Shown here piece by piece: positions 22,322 to 35,128 of a stretch of DNA of 64,000 bases (positions within the stretch are counted from its first letter, which is position 1; each line of letters begins with the position of its first letter). Position numbers and translations under genes: made by a program. The notes beneath the pieces are model-generated. The model did not search any database. It was not told the DNA's origin and saw only the letters and a program-made list of their open reading frames with translations. The DNA comes from Malania oleifera (taxonomy: Eukaryota; Streptophyta; Magnoliopsida; Santalales; Ximeniaceae): the NCBI RefSeq assembly GCF_029873635.1, contig NC_080421.1:36994617-37058616 (forward strand), read 5' to 3'.

Positions 22322-25300
22322 TGAAAATAGGATATAGTTCCTAGGAGTAGGGTGAATTGGGTTTTAAGAAATTTATGTTCTCTTTTTTTTTAAAGTTCTT
22401 GTATTATAATAATAAAAAAAACCCAAACACAATCACAGAGTACGTGTAAAATAATCAATCCAAATCAACCACAATCAATACAAAATAACCAAGCACTTGA
22501 TTCTTGTGACAATAGCCCTGTAGTAATATGCAATGCTTGTTGGATTTGTATAAGCCCTGTGTTGAAATTCATGATCACACTTCTTCCCAAGGTTCGATTT
22601 TTAAATAAACCTTTGGTTTAATAAGTTTAGGATGGTCAACCAACATAGTCCCTTTCAATTTTAGCAATCAATGTTAATTAAACCAAAACAAACTATCTTC
22701 CAATCTATTTAATAACCAAACACTCAGAATTCAGAAATTATAAAGCATCCACGCAATTTGTAAAATATGTTGAAAAGTAAAGAGTAGGGAAGAGATAGAG
22801 GAACACAAGGTTTTACGAGATTCAACTTATACCCAGCTTACGTCCTCCCTTTTGGAAAACCACCAAAGGATTCATTAGGTCAGTTCTTTTGCCAGGCGGA
22901 ACAACACCATTTACAACACTCCTTCGATTTGGCTAGAGCCCGCCTTTCCAAACGATATCCCCTCACTTGGCACAATGATCCAACAACCTTGAATTGTCTA
23001 GAAACAATAAACAAGTAGAGAAAATTTTGTGTACTAGAGACACTCTTACAACAAAGCTGGTTAGTGTAATATTTAGCACAAATATACTTCAATGTAAATC
23101 AATATAAAGAGATTGAAGCTCAATTTAATTTAGATCACCAAATTTATCTTCCGTGTATTGAAATATTTAGACTTTGAAGACTCAAATTCGGAGTTGGGAT
23201 CAGCAGTAATTATATAATGATCGTAGGATGAGCGCAAAAGAGATTGAGAGCTTTGAGAGAACTTTGTTTGCTAGAAAATTTCTTGGCGTAAAAACTCATT
23301 GTAGTTAGGGTTATTTATAGATGTTTAAAAGATAACTCCTTGCCCCCCAAGTTTGCTTGGACTAAACATCAAGTTTTCAAAACGAGTAGAGCCCAAGAAA
23401 TCTGAAATTATGAATAGCTTCCCAAGAATGGGGGGGGGGGGTGGGGGTGAATTGACTTTTAAAAATTTCTTTTAATTCCTTTTTAGAATTCTTAAACTTA
23501 TTTTATTTCTTTTAACCAATTTGTGACTGATTTGTTTAATTTGTTAAGCACTCAAAAACTTAGTTTCTTTACTTAATCCTTAACTATACAAACATCCAAT
23601 CATTCAATCAAACCAATCAACTATAATTAGAAAGCAAACAAACAAGTCAATACACAACACTTATGCAATATAAAAACTCAAAATGGTTGTTTGTTGATAA
23701 TAGCTAAATTTGAACCAAGCCCTGTAGTGAATGAGAATTTATGTTTGTTGATGTAAAGTCCTATATAAATGAATTCAATCACTCTTTCCAAATATTTAGA
23801 ACTCAAATAAACTCTTGGTAAATTTATCTTTGGGATGTTAACCAAGAAACGTACTTTCGTATGGTTCCGCAAGATATGGTGTAACCAACGTACTCCCTTT
23901 CGATTTCCGCAACCCAAATCAAAATTAAACCTTAAGTTTGTTTGATTTCCAAATATACGTAGTTTATATGATTTTCAAATTTAAACCATCCACGCAATTT
24001 AAATATGCACTGAAAATAAAGAATAGGGAAAGAGAGAGTGAGACAGGGATTTTTACGAGGTGGAACAAAACCTGATTACAAGCGATACCCCACGCTCAAG
24101 AAATCCTTCACTTAGGCTAGAGTCGGCCTCTCCAAACGATGTCCCCTTGTTCGGTCACTCCTTTAGGCTAGAGCCTGCCTCTCTAAGCAATATCCTCTTG
24201 CTTAGCCAACGATCCAAATAATATTGGAACGTCAAAGAACTACAAGAAAACAAGATATAATTTGCGTACAAGTATACTCTCTTAAAGAGCAAGTTAGTAC
24301 AATTTCAGAACTATATACTTCAATGTAAAATATCAATAGGAAGTAGAATGAAACTCAAGTGTAGAATTCACCAATATCCTTCTTAGATGAGGATTAATAG
24401 TAGGAATTCAAGGAGGAAGGATTAGCTCTTCAGAATATCTCAGCAAAAGAGTTTTGCAATAAGTGAGCAAGATAACTTGTAAGAACAAGAGTGCTTTCAG
24501 CTTCTCAAAACAGAATTTTCAATTCTTGGATGTATTTTGATTTGCAAAACCATGTATATATAGGCTTTCAAACTTTTTTCCATGTTGCAAAAGTTTCCTT
24601 CAAGTGTTTCCCAAAATTTTAAAAAGTTTGGAGCTCAAACGACTATTTTTTAAAATATTAGATTTTAAAAAATTTTCCCATTGAACAGTGTTTAGATGTC
24701 TGAAGGTTCGAGTTCAGTCATCTAAAGTTCCTGAAACCCCTTTAAAAATGTACTGGACACAGGGTTAGATGTTTGAAGAGAGGGTTCAGATGTCTGAGGT
24801 GTAGGGTTCAGATGTCTGAAGTGCCGGGTTCAGATGTTTGAACAGCTACTGCCTCTTTCAATTCTGTCTCAAAAATCTTTAGACGTCTGAAGTGACGAGT
24901 TCAAACATCTGAGGTGGTTCTGTGTGCTGTTCAGACAGCTGAAGTCCCTCCCGTGAACAGTGTTCAGATGTCTGACAGTAGTGACCCCACTTCAGTGGTT
25001 TGGCCATAACTTTTTTTGTATAACTCCAAATTAGGTGTTCTTGGTGTCAAAAGAAAGATAAGAGAAAATACTAAAATGTTAATGTTGAACACGTTTTAAA
25101 ATAATTAGTTTTTGATAGAGAAAAATTTACCTCAATGCGGATATATAAAAATTGACAGCATTTGGAAAAACTCTTTTTGGTGCTTTTCATTCCAAAAATG
25201 ATTCTAACTTTTTTAAAATAATTTTTTACCTTATAAAAATATTTTCCAGGTATTTTAAAAAGTATCTAGGTCTAAAAAGTTAAACTAAGAGCTTCAAAAT

Positions 25301-26407
25301 ATTTCAAACGATATTTTAAACATTAAAGCACTTACATGAGACTTCTAAAATATTAACATTCTAAGTTCTTGAGTCTTCATGCTTTGTCCTTGGATTGAGT
25401 CCATCTTTTCTTCAAACTTCCATATTCTTTGAGCTTTCTCACTTTGCCTTTCTTTTGCTCTTTGGACTTTAATTTGTATTGGCTTTCAACAACTCATTCA
25501 TGTCCTCATATTCTTCAAGGTTTCATATATCATCTTTAAATCCATGCTTTGACTCATTTAAGCTTCATTTGATCCTTGTGAGCACTTTCACCTTACTTTT
25601 TCATATATGAGCCCTGAAATAACATTACTCACACAAATATATTATATTCCATTTGTTTGTTAGCATCAAAATAAGATAACAAGATTTTAAGCCTTGTAAG
25701 GCCAACAAAATCCATTTAAAAAATTTTCCCGTTGAGTTTTTAAAAATTCTATTCGAGTGGCAGTCGCCTGCCATGACTTGGTAGTTGCTTGTCATAGTGA
25801 AAACTAAACAACCAGAAGACTGGCAGTCACCTACCAAGACACAGGCAATCGCCTGACTTGACCACCTAGGCACCTGAGAGGGCTCAGGCAGTCGCTTGGG
25901 ACCCTACTGCCTCCTAAGTTAATTCCTTTAATTTTTGCAGTCTACTGCCTATATTGGGAAGTCGTCTGGCTCTCAGAAAATCTCTTCTTTCACTTTGAAA
26001 ACTTTCTTCCTTTCTTGAGACTTTTATCATTTTGATTTAAAATGTATTTTAAGGTCTTTTAAAAATTTGTTTCTTAGATTCTTTTTTTTTATAAGAGCGT
26101 CAATTCAATTTATATTGAGGTTTACATGAAGTACTTACAAGGGGACATCCTTAAAACTCGAAACTTCTTATTTTCATGTAAATCCTTGCTTTTCCATGAT
26201 CATATATCATCTTTGAGCTTTCAATCAATTTTCATTCTTCAACCTTTTATAAAGTATGTCCATCATGAGCTTTATTGACCTTTGAGTTTGGCTTTGAAAT
26301 ACTTGAGCTTTGTCTGCTTCCTAAAATAGTTTAACTTAAAAACCATATCAAAGTTATCTTGATTTGTTCTCATCAAAATAAGAATTGTAAGTCTTGTTAG
26401 GCCAAAA
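22322..26407 (-). mobile_element. 3' LTR of Sirevirus B, interrupted by solo LTR C
   Basis: The LTR starts TGAAAATAGG after the target duplication AGAAG (22317-22321) and ends GCCAAAA, where the partner LTR has GCCAACA. The parts 22322-23402 and 25713-26407 align with 33341-35128. The interruption at 23403-25707 is a separate solo LTR. An array of near-palindromes with core GTCGCCTG lies at 25755-25975. The small minus ORFs at 22880, 23678 and 25625 are LTR sequence. Confidence 0.88.
23403..25707 (-). mobile_element. Solo Sirevirus-type LTR C (2305 bp)
   Basis: TGAAATTATG to GGCCAACA, flanked by a perfect 5-bp duplication AAATC (23398-23402 and 25708-25712). The empty site is visible in the partner LTR of element B near 34430. 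Just inside the left end is a run of 13 G, then T, then 5 G, followed by TGAATTGAC, the same block as in the other Sirevirus LTRs. Positions 24690-25000 contain about ten copies of a motif like TTCAGATGTCTGAA. No internal domain remains, consistent with LTR-LTR recombination. Confidence 0.9.
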
Positions 26408-26858
26408 ATCTCCCCCTTTTTGATGGTGACAAATCTAGAGCAAAAAGGAGAAAATACTCCTTAAAGTACTCCCCTTTTACAATAGTCATGGCTCCCCCTT
26501 TCAATAACCATGAATGAAAAATGTTTTTAAGCATAAAGTACATTCATATTTCTCAAGTATCAAGCATCAAACATATGCATTAAGTATCATCAAGTATCAA
26601 AACATAATCAAGCATAAAAACATATGCATCAAGTATGAAAACATCAAGTAGTCAATCATAGTCAATCATATGTGTCTTTTTGCTCTCTCTCAAATACTCT
26701 CCCCCTTTGGACATCAATCAAAAAGGAAAAGAGGGTGATCCATCATAAAAAATAGTTAATTTTTGAACTACAAAGTACTTAAGGTCTTCCATAATATAAT
26801 ACAATAAAAAAAATTGGACGATGAAATACATAGAAATACTAATACATAAGATAAGATA
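26408..26858 (-). mobile_element. Sirevirus B non-coding 3' region with polypurine repeats
   Basis: No gene. On the plus strand CTCCCCCT-type blocks occur near 26410, 26469, 26491 and 26698, the minus-strand polypurine tract in several copies upstream of the 3' LTR. Between them are CAAGTATCAAGCAT-like repeats (about 26555-26640). Confidence 0.7.
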
Positions 26859-28265
26859 TCAAAGCAACACAAGCACGTCACTCTGAATCATCCTTGGATC
26901 CACTCCCTTCATCTTCTTCTTCTTATTTTTCAAAATTTTTAGCAGATGCATCATCACTAGATGGAACTGAACTGATGTCCATTGGTGTTGTACCTTTAGA
27001 AGAGCTAGCCAAATGCTTCTCAATTTTATCAACCCGCTGAGCAAGAGTGGAGTTGTGAGTTTCCACAGTGGAAACCTTCTCCTGAAGTGTACCAATACCA
27101 GATTGCATCCCATGGCCGAAGTTCATATAGTGAGTGAAAAATGGTAGAAACCAGGAGGGAGTATCTAGGTATGTCTGTGCTGAAGTAGCTGGCATAGAAG
27201 GTTGAGGTCGAGGCTCAGATGTAAGGTGTCAACGACCCTTGTGAAACCAGACTTGAGTGGTTTTCTTATAACTCATGTGCTAAAGAGTTGTGTTAGAAAA
27301 TACTTCGTAATGGATTTTTCTAATGAAATTGAAAGATGGTGTGAGGATGTTAAAATTTGCAAACACCATATTCAATATCCCAACATATGGTAGAATAATG
27401 TAAGAAGCGTTAACTTTCATATTAATCCATTTGATGAGAAGACTAGAAAGATCCAGCTTTTTCCCTTTCAAAATACACCACATGATGAAACAATCTAGAA
27501 AGGAAATATGATCATGTGATTCGGATCGAGGTAAGATATTATAAGTAATCAATTTATGCAAAATTATGGCTTGAAGGTTTCAGCTGTTTATAGATCGGTG
27601 GATTTCCAAGTGGGCGTATCAGTCATTACAAGAGGTAAGAATGCCTCTGGGGTGAATCCTTGTGCCATTATCCATTATTTTTCAACAATTTAAACTTCAA
27701 AATCTCTCGGTTTAACACGAAGGATTTTTCCCAGAGATATGGGAGTGAGGTGAATACTCTGCCTAAGAGGTTCATTTTTAACCCATTTTCTTGTTTCTCC
27801 ATGTTTGCATAAAAGATCCTTATCAAGTTTGGATAATACCCTTTGGCTTGATAGGTGATAAATCTTTCCAATCCAATTTCTTTAAAAAGCTCTAAGATTT
27901 CAGGAAAATTAGAATTGAAAGGCAACATCGATTACTTTGCCTATAATTGGTTCTGATGAAGCGATTTGATTTCGATAAATATTTTTGGCTTAAGGAGTTA
28001 CTAACCATTTCTCTACTTCATCATTGTTGGTGCATGTGGAGGAGGAAGCACCCTTGTTTGCAACCAAATTTGTTCGTGGTATGTTTGCTTTAAGATTTGA
28101 ATATGAGAACCCTAGAAATTTGGTTAGGGTGAATGTAGGTTTTGAGTTTGGATTATGATTTTGGATGGATTTGGAGGGGAAATAAGCTTGAATAAGAGTA
28201 GGAATGAAAGGATTTCGAGTAAGAGGAGAAGTGGCAGACGCCTGAGGGCTGTTAAAATGAGACAT
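26859..28265 (-). pseudogene. Env-like ORF remnant of Sirevirus B
   Basis: Four minus-strand frame pieces lie between pol and the 3' LTR, exactly where some Sireviruses carry an extra env-like ORF. The order is 27990-28265 (Ser/Pro/Thr-rich N-terminus), 27668-27928 (with KEIGLERFITYQAKGYYPN and IRIFYANME), 27280-27561, and 26923-27195 (a heptad-like LQEKVSTVETHNSTLAQRV segment). The YYPNLIRIFYANM block resembles the plant-transposon protein domain I recall as PF20167. I see no clear signal peptide or membrane anchor, so a true envelope role is unsupported. The pieces are in different frames, so the ORF is dead. Confidence 0.55.
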
Positions 28266-28289
28266 AATATGGTTTTAAACCCTTACCCA

Positions 28290-28405
28290 CCGTGAAGCAG
28301 TCGCCTGCACGAAGAGGTAGGCGCCTGGCAACTCAAAAGACACCAAGTCAATAGCATGGTAGTCGCCTATCACCTAGGTGGTAGTCGCCTGCCAAGTAGA
28401 TTTAA
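28290..28405. repeat. Internal copy of the B-type palindrome array
   Basis: Between pol and the env-like ORF, the sequence repeats GCAGTCGCCTGC, TAGGCGCCTGGC, GTAGTCGCCTATC and GTAGTCGCCTGCC. These are the same motifs as in the LTRs of element B (25755-25975 and 34476-34690). A poly(A) run of 17 follows at 28403. This is the only internal occurrence in the window. Confidence 0.7.
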
Positions 28406-28439
28406 AAAAAAAAAAAAAAATTTCTTCAAACAACTTCTC

Positions 28440-29800
28440 AAACATGCATCATTCCTAATTCTCATCTAATGAATATAAAACAATCCTCAGACAGTGGTTT
28501 TGTGAATATGTCCGCTAATTGATCATTTTTATTAACAAATTCTAGAATTATTTTCTCGTTTTGTACGTGATCTCTCAAGAAGTGATATCTTATGTCAATA
28601 TGTTTTGTTCTTAAGTGAGATACCAGATTTTTTGAAATATTTATGGCACTTGTGTTGTCACACTTTATTGGAATTGTTTGATATTGATATTTGAAATCTC
28701 TTAATTGTTGTTTCATATATAACGTTTGGGCGCAACAACTCCCAGCTGCTATGTATTCTGCTTCAGCTATGGATAATGCCAAGAAATTTTGTTTCTTTGA
28801 AAACCAAGAGACTAGTGAGTGTCCTAGAAAGTGACAAGTCCCACTAGTGCTCTTTCTATCTATTTTACACCCAGCATAATCTGCATCTGAATAGCTTATT
28901 ATTTCAAAATCATTTCCCTTTGGATACTACAAGCCTAGATCAAGTGTGCCTAGTAAGTACCTAAGTATTTGTTTAATTGCTATTTGATGTGATTCCTTAG
29001 GTGTTTATTGAAACCTAGCACACATGCATACACTAAACATGATGTTGGGTCTACTTGTTATCAGATATAATAGACTTGCTATCATTCTTCAGTAATGTTT
29101 TGTGTCTACTTGTTTTCTTTTTTCATCTTTGTCAAGGCTTGTTGAGGTGCTCATGAGGGTTCCTATGGGTTTGCTTTCTTCCATATCAAACTTTTTCAAC
29201 ATATCCTTAATATATTTAGTTTAATTTATGAATGTTCCATTCTTAGCTTGTTTAATTTGTAACCCTAGGAAGTAATTCAACTCACCTATCATACTCATTT
29301 CAAATTCTCTTTGCATAGATGCAGCAAATTCTTTACATAATTCTTCATGTGTTGCACCGAATATGATATCATCAACATAGATTTGTACTATTAGCATATC
29401 TTTATTTTTAGTTTTTATGAATAGAGTGCTATCTACCTTTCCTCTTGAAAAATCATTTTTGAGTAAGAATTTGCTTAGTCTTTCATACCAAGCTCTAGGC
29501 GCTTGTTTCAATCCATACAAAGCTTTTGTTAACTTGAATACATAATTGGGATTTTTTGTGTCTTCAAAACTTGGAGGTTGTTTAACATAAACTTTTTCAT
29601 TTATATATCCGTTTAAGAATGCACTTTTTACATCCATTTGATGTAGTTTAAAATCCTTATGGGCTGCATAAGCTAAGAGCATCCTTATTGCTTCCATTCT
29701 TGCTACGGGTGCAAAGGTTTCTTCATAGTCGATACCTTCTTCTTGATTATAACCTTGTGCTACTAACCTAGTTTTGTTTCTACAATTAGCCCATTTTCAT
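28440..29800 (-). pseudogene. Sirevirus B reverse transcriptase and RNase H
   Basis: RT at 29221-29697 reads [33 protein letters not shown] and the intact catalytic box IYVDDIIFG. RNase H at 28462-28782 has ALSIAEAEYIAAGS, KCDNTSAINISKN and ADIFTKPLSEDCF. Stops separate the two domains (about 28783-29220) and close the protein early near 28460. It is less decayed than element A and keeps both catalytic aspartates of RT. Confidence 0.9.
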
Positions 29801-31498
29801 CCTTCTTATTTCTAAAGACCCATTTAGTTCCTATGATTGAATGTTCTTTGGTTTTAGGTACTAGTTGTCATACTTGACTTCTTTCAAACTGATTTAGTTC
29901 TTCTTGCATAGCCATAATCCAAGAATCATCTTTTACAACTTCTTCAATGCTCTTGGGTTCATCTTGGGATAAAATTGCATAATAATTGCATATATTTTTC
30001 AATGATGCTCTAGTAGTTACTCCTTTTGATGGTTCTCCAAGAATTTGGTCTTTTGGATGACTTTTAACATATTTCCACTCTTTTGGTATTTCTTGGTTTT
30101 CTATGGGGTTTTCATTTGAAGTTTCATCATTTTTTTCTTCTTTTATTTCAAGATTTTCTTCTTTTTGTTAGATATCTTCTCTTTCATCATTTTTAATTTC
30201 TTTTGCAAAGTGATTTGATTCATCAAAAGTTATATGCATGGATTCAACGATAGTAAGTGTTCTTTTATTATAAACCCTATAGGCTTTACTATTTGTAGAG
30301 TATCCTAAGAAAATGTCTTCATCTAATTTTGCATCAAATTTACCTAAATCATCTTTATAATTGAGAACAAAGCATTTGCATCCAAATACATGGAAGTAAG
30401 CTATGTTGGGTCTTCTACCTTTCTATAGTTCATAAGGTGTTTTGTCTAGACTTGATCAAATAGACACCTTATTTATAACATACAAGTTGTATTTACAGCT
30501 TCAGCCCAAAAGTACTTAGGTGAATTATTTTCATTTAACATGGTTCTTGCCATTTTGTTAAAGAGTTCTATTTTTCCTCTCAACAACTCCATTTTTTTGT
30601 GGAGTCCTAGATGTTGAGAAGTTATGGTTTATACCATGATCATCACAAAATTTGTCAAGATCTTTGTTTTTGAACTCTCTGCCTTGATCACTCCTAAAGT
30701 TCATTATGTTATAGCCTTTTTCATTTTGCAGTTGCTTACATAGAGTTATTAACATGTTACACGCTTCATCTTTATTTGCTAAGAACAATACCCAAGTATA
30801 TCTTGAATAATCATCTAAAATCACAAAGGCATATTGTTTGCCTCCTAAGCTTTGTGTTCTAGTAGGACCAAATAAGTTTAGGTGCAAGAGTTCTAAGGGT
30901 CTACTTGTTGATATGTACTTCTTTTTGAAATTTGTCTTGACTTGTTTTCCTTTTTGGCATGCATCACAAATCTTATTTTTTATAAATTTTGTATCTGGTA
31001 ATCCTTTTTCTAATTTTTTCTTGGATAGTTTAGATAATAGGTCCATGCTTGCATGTCCTAGTTTCCTATGCCAAAGCCAACTAGTTTCATTCATGGCAGC
31101 CAAACATGTCACATTTTGATTAACTAGATTATCAAGATTCATACAATATACGTTATTTACCCTATGAGCTGTGAATAAGGTTTCATCATTCTTAGGATTT
31201 TGAATAATGCATTTGTCTTTCTTAAAAATTATTTCAAAACCTTTGTCGCTTAATTGACTAATACTCAAAAGATTATGTTTTAAATCTTCTACAACAACAC
31301 ATCATCAATTGTAAGAGAGGGTTCGTTATCTATTTTACCAATGCCAACAATTTTACCTTTGGCATTGTCACCGAAGATCACGTATCCCCCATCTTTTTGT
31401 TTTAGTGTGGTGAACTTGGTCCTATCTCCAGTCATATGTCTTGAACACCCGCTGTCCAAGTACCACTTTTCCCTTGACGGTGTTGTCCTAAAACACAC
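29801..31498 (-). pseudogene. Sirevirus B protease and integrase
   Basis: Protease at 31289-31498 shows LDSGCSRHMTGD and GGYVIFGDNAKGKIVGIG. Integrase at 30558-31268 is a 236-residue continuous stretch with the zinc-binding HRKLGHASMDLLSKL and CDACQKGKQ, then the DDE core pieces VILDDYSRYTWV, RSDQGREFKN and TPQKNGVVERKNRTL. The linker to RT (29801-30557) is broken by stops. It would integrate element cDNA if whole. Confidence 0.88.
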
Positions 31499-33285
31499 CT
31501 ACAATGAAGGATTCATGGTGTTAGTTTTTGGAACCCAAATTTTCTTAACTTTCTCTGAATTATTTCTAGTTCCATTGTTTACTTTCCATTCACCTTGAAC
31601 TTTAACATATTTCCTTTTAAGTGGGTAGTTAAACATCATATGTACTTTATTCTTGCACATGTAGCAAGTAGTATGTCCATGTATATTGGTTGAGGAAGTA
31701 CTAGCATAGTACTTTGCTTCTTTAACAAAATATCCCATGAATAACTTCTTACTTTTTTTATTTATTTTTCCATTATATCTGATTCCTTCTCTATTTCCAT
31801 GCAATCTTTATTGTCCAATCATCTTTTCAAAATTTTCTTTACCTTTGGTAAAGTTATAAATGATTTTCTCTTTTATCTTCTATTGACTTCTTAAGTTCAA
31901 TTATTTCTAAATCCTTCTTATTTTGATAATCTACTTGTATTTTGACTATTTCTTGAGTCATATCTTCTATTTTCTCTTCTAACTTTTCAATATGATATTC
32001 TTTCTCATTTTCAATGGATTTAGAAAATTCAAGTTGTTTCATTAGTTTTTCATTTTGTTCTTTTAAGTTTATGTTTCTTTTGGAGACTTTGATAAACCTT
32101 TTATGTAAGGCAAATAACGCAACTTGTAGTTCTTTATAGGAGGGCATGCTATCGCAAGATTCATCATAAGATTCGTTACTAGATTCCGTTGATGAGGAGT
32201 AGTAAGAATTTACCTCTTCATCATTTGCCATGAAGCACATATTTTCTAACTCTTTTCCGCTTCACTTGTTCTCCGTTTCGCTTGAGCTTGAATCATTCCA
32301 TGTAGCTTTCATGACTTCTTCTTCTTTTTATCCTTCTTGAGTAAAGGGCAGTCCAGCTTGATGTGTCCTGATTTCTTGCAATGATAACATGCAGGATGGT
32401 CATTTTTACTTTTGTTTTCTTTCCTACTAGTTTCCCCTTTTTCAGATTTCTTTTTACTAAACTTTCTAGGGAATTTTTTATTTCTCCTACAGAACTTGCC
32501 AAGTCTTTTAGTGATGAACGCTAATCCATCTTGGTCTAGATCACTAGATTCACTTTCATCTTGACTTGAGCTTTCACTAGCTACTTTTAAGGCAATGGAA
32601 TTCTAATGCTAAGGTTCAGGGTTTCTTTCTTTTAATGTCATTTCATAAGTGAGTAGTGAACCTATAAGTTCATCTAGTGAGGTAGTCTTAAGGTTCCTAC
32701 CTTCAATTATTGCAGTGGCCTTTGGTTCCTATATGGAGGGAAGGCCTCTTAGTATTTTCCGAATAATTTCTTAGGTAGTGTAGGTCTTTCTTAAGGCACT
32801 TAGAGAATTTATTATGTGAGTAAATCTAGTATACATACTCGTGATTGTTTAATTTGGACTCATCTTGAAAGCTCCATACTCATTGGCTAGCATGTCAATC
32901 CTATTGTCTCTAACATCTACTGTTCCTTCATAAGTTACTTCTAACTTGTCCCAAATTTCTTTGGCTATTTTTCAGGCTATGATTCTATTGAATTCATTAG
33001 CATCTAAAGCACAATACAAGGCATTTATGGCACTTGAATTTATTTGTAGCATTTTTGTAATCTATATCGGTCAAGTCCTTTTTTTCTTTAGGAATTTGTT
33101 TTCCATCCACTATTTTGATAGGAATTAGATCTCCATCTATGACAACTTCCTAAGCTTTCCAATCCATATGTTGAAGATAGATTTACATTCGTTTTTTTCC
33201 AAAAAGTGTAGTTATGTCCACAAAAGATAGGTGGTCGGGTTGAGGATTGACCCTCTCCGAAGGGAGCTACTCCTATGTGTGTCAT
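31499..33285 (-). pseudogene. Sirevirus B gag
   Basis: The start ATG complements 33283-33285. The N-terminus reads THIGVAPFGEGQSSTRPPIF, the common Sirevirus gag start. A zinc knuckle CYHCKKSGHIKLDC lies near 32340-32400. The acidic, Ser/Tyr-rich block at 31854-32240 (ESYDESCDSMPS) leads into a coiled-coil-like segment. A second knuckle (CYMCKNKVHMMFNY, last Cys lost) is near 31630-31675. Several stops and frameshifts occur between 32500 and 33250. Confidence 0.85.
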
Positions 33286-33340
33286 TCAATCTTTTTATAG
33301 CTTCTTGTTAAATTTACTATAACGAGGCTCTAATACAAAT

Positions 33341-35128
33341 TAAAAATATGATATAGTTCCCAAGAGGGGGGTGAAATGGGTTTTAAGAAATTTATGTTCT
33401 TTTTTTTGAAAAAAAAAAACTCTTCTATTATAACAATAAACACAACACAAACACAATCAAAAAGTACATGTAAAATAATCAATCCAAATCAACTACAATC
33501 AATACAAAATAACCAAGCACTTGATTCTTGTGACAATAGCCCTGTAGTAATATCCAATGCTTGTTGGATTTGTATAAACCCTATGTTGAAATTCAAAGTC
33601 ACACTTCTTCCTAAGGTTCAGTTTTTAAATAAACCTTCAATTTAATAAGTTTAGGATGATCAACCAACGTAATCCATTTCGGTTTTCGCAATCAATGATT
33701 ATTAAATCGAAACATATTATCTTCCAGTCTATTTAATAACCAAACACTCAGAATTCATAAATTATAAAGCATCCACGCAATTTGTAAAATATGCTGAAAA
33801 GTAAAGAGTAGGGAAGAGAGAGAGGAACACAAGGTTTTACGAGGTTCAGCTTATACCCAGCCTATGTCCTCGCCTTTGGTAAACCACCAAAGGATTCATT
33901 AGGTCAGTTCCTTTGCCAGGCGGAACAACATTTTTTACAACACTCCTTCAATTAGGCTAGAGCCCACCTCTCCAAACGATATCCCCTCACTTGGCACAAC
34001 GATCCAACAACCTTGAATCATCTAGAAACAAGAAACAAGTAGAGATAATTTTGTGTACAAGAGACACTCTCACAACAAAGCTGGTTAGTACAATATTTAG
34101 CACAAATATACTTCAATGTAAATCAATATAAAGAGATTGAAGCTCAATTTAATTTAGATCACCGAATTTATCTTTTGTGTATTGAAATATTTAGACTTTG
34201 AAGACTCAAATTCAAAGTTGGGATCAACAATAATTTAGTAGTGAAAGTAGGATGAGCGCAAGAGAGATTGAGAGCTTTGAGAGTACATTGATTGCTGGAA
34301 AATTTCTTGGTGTATAAAATCATTGTATGGGCTATTTATAAATGTTTAAAATATAATTCCTTGCCCCCCCCCCCCCCAAAGTTTGCTTGGAGTAAACATC
34401 AATTTTTCAAAAAGAGTATAGCCCAAAAAATCCATTTAAAAAATTTTCCCGTTGAGTTTTTAAAAATTTTGTTCGAGTGGTAGTCGCTTGCCACGACCTG
34501 GCATTCGTCTGCCATAGTGAAAACTAAACAACTAGAAGACGGGCAGTCGCATACCAATACACAAGCAGTCACCTAACTTGACCACCTAGGTGCCTGACAG
34601 GGCTCAGGCAGTCGCCTGCGACCCTACTGCCTCCCAAGTTTAATTCCTTTAATTTTGGCAGTCTACTACCTATATTGAGCAGTTGCCTGGCTCTCAGAAA
34701 ATCCTTTTTTTCACTTTTAAAACTTTCTTCCTTTCTTTAGACCTTTATCATTTTGATTTAAAACATATTTTAAGGTCTTTTAAAATTTTTTTTCTTAAAT
34801 TCTTTTTATTTGTAAGTGCTTCAATTCAATTTATATTGAAGTTTACATAAAGTACTTACATATAGACATTTTTAAAACTCTAAACTTCTGATCTTCATGT
34901 AAATCCTTGCTTTTCCATGATCATATATCATCTTTGAGCTTTCAATCAATTTTCATTCTTCAAGCTTTTATAAAGTATGTCCATCATGAGCTTTATTGAC
35001 CTTCGAGTTTGGCTTTGAAATACTTGAGTTTTGCCTGCTTCCTGAAATAGTTTAACTTGAAAATCATATCAAACTTATCTTGATTTGTTATCTTCAAAAT
35101 AAGAATTGTAAGCCTTGTTAGGCCAACA
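33341..35128 (-). mobile_element. 5' LTR of Sirevirus B (1788 bp)
   Basis: Starts TAAAAATATG (first bases mutated from TG) and ends GGCCAACA, followed by AGAAG (35129-35133), identical to the left flank. To its left, a decayed primer site reads TTGTATTAGAGCC on the minus strand. The near-palindrome array (core GTCGCCTG) is at 34476-34690. A run of 14 C at 34364 lies mid-LTR and is an A/T-flanked homopolymer. Confidence 0.9.

Noticed and set aside
22322-26407. Reading this span as two separate short LTRs of two elements
   Set aside because: The flanks join perfectly across 23403-25707 when compared with the partner LTR at 33341-35128, and the inner part has its own AAATC duplication.
28440-33285. 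Endogenous pararetrovirus (caulimovirus-like) copies
   Set aside because: Domain order is protease-integrase-RT with LTRs and target duplications, and no movement or coat protein; these are copia retrotransposons.
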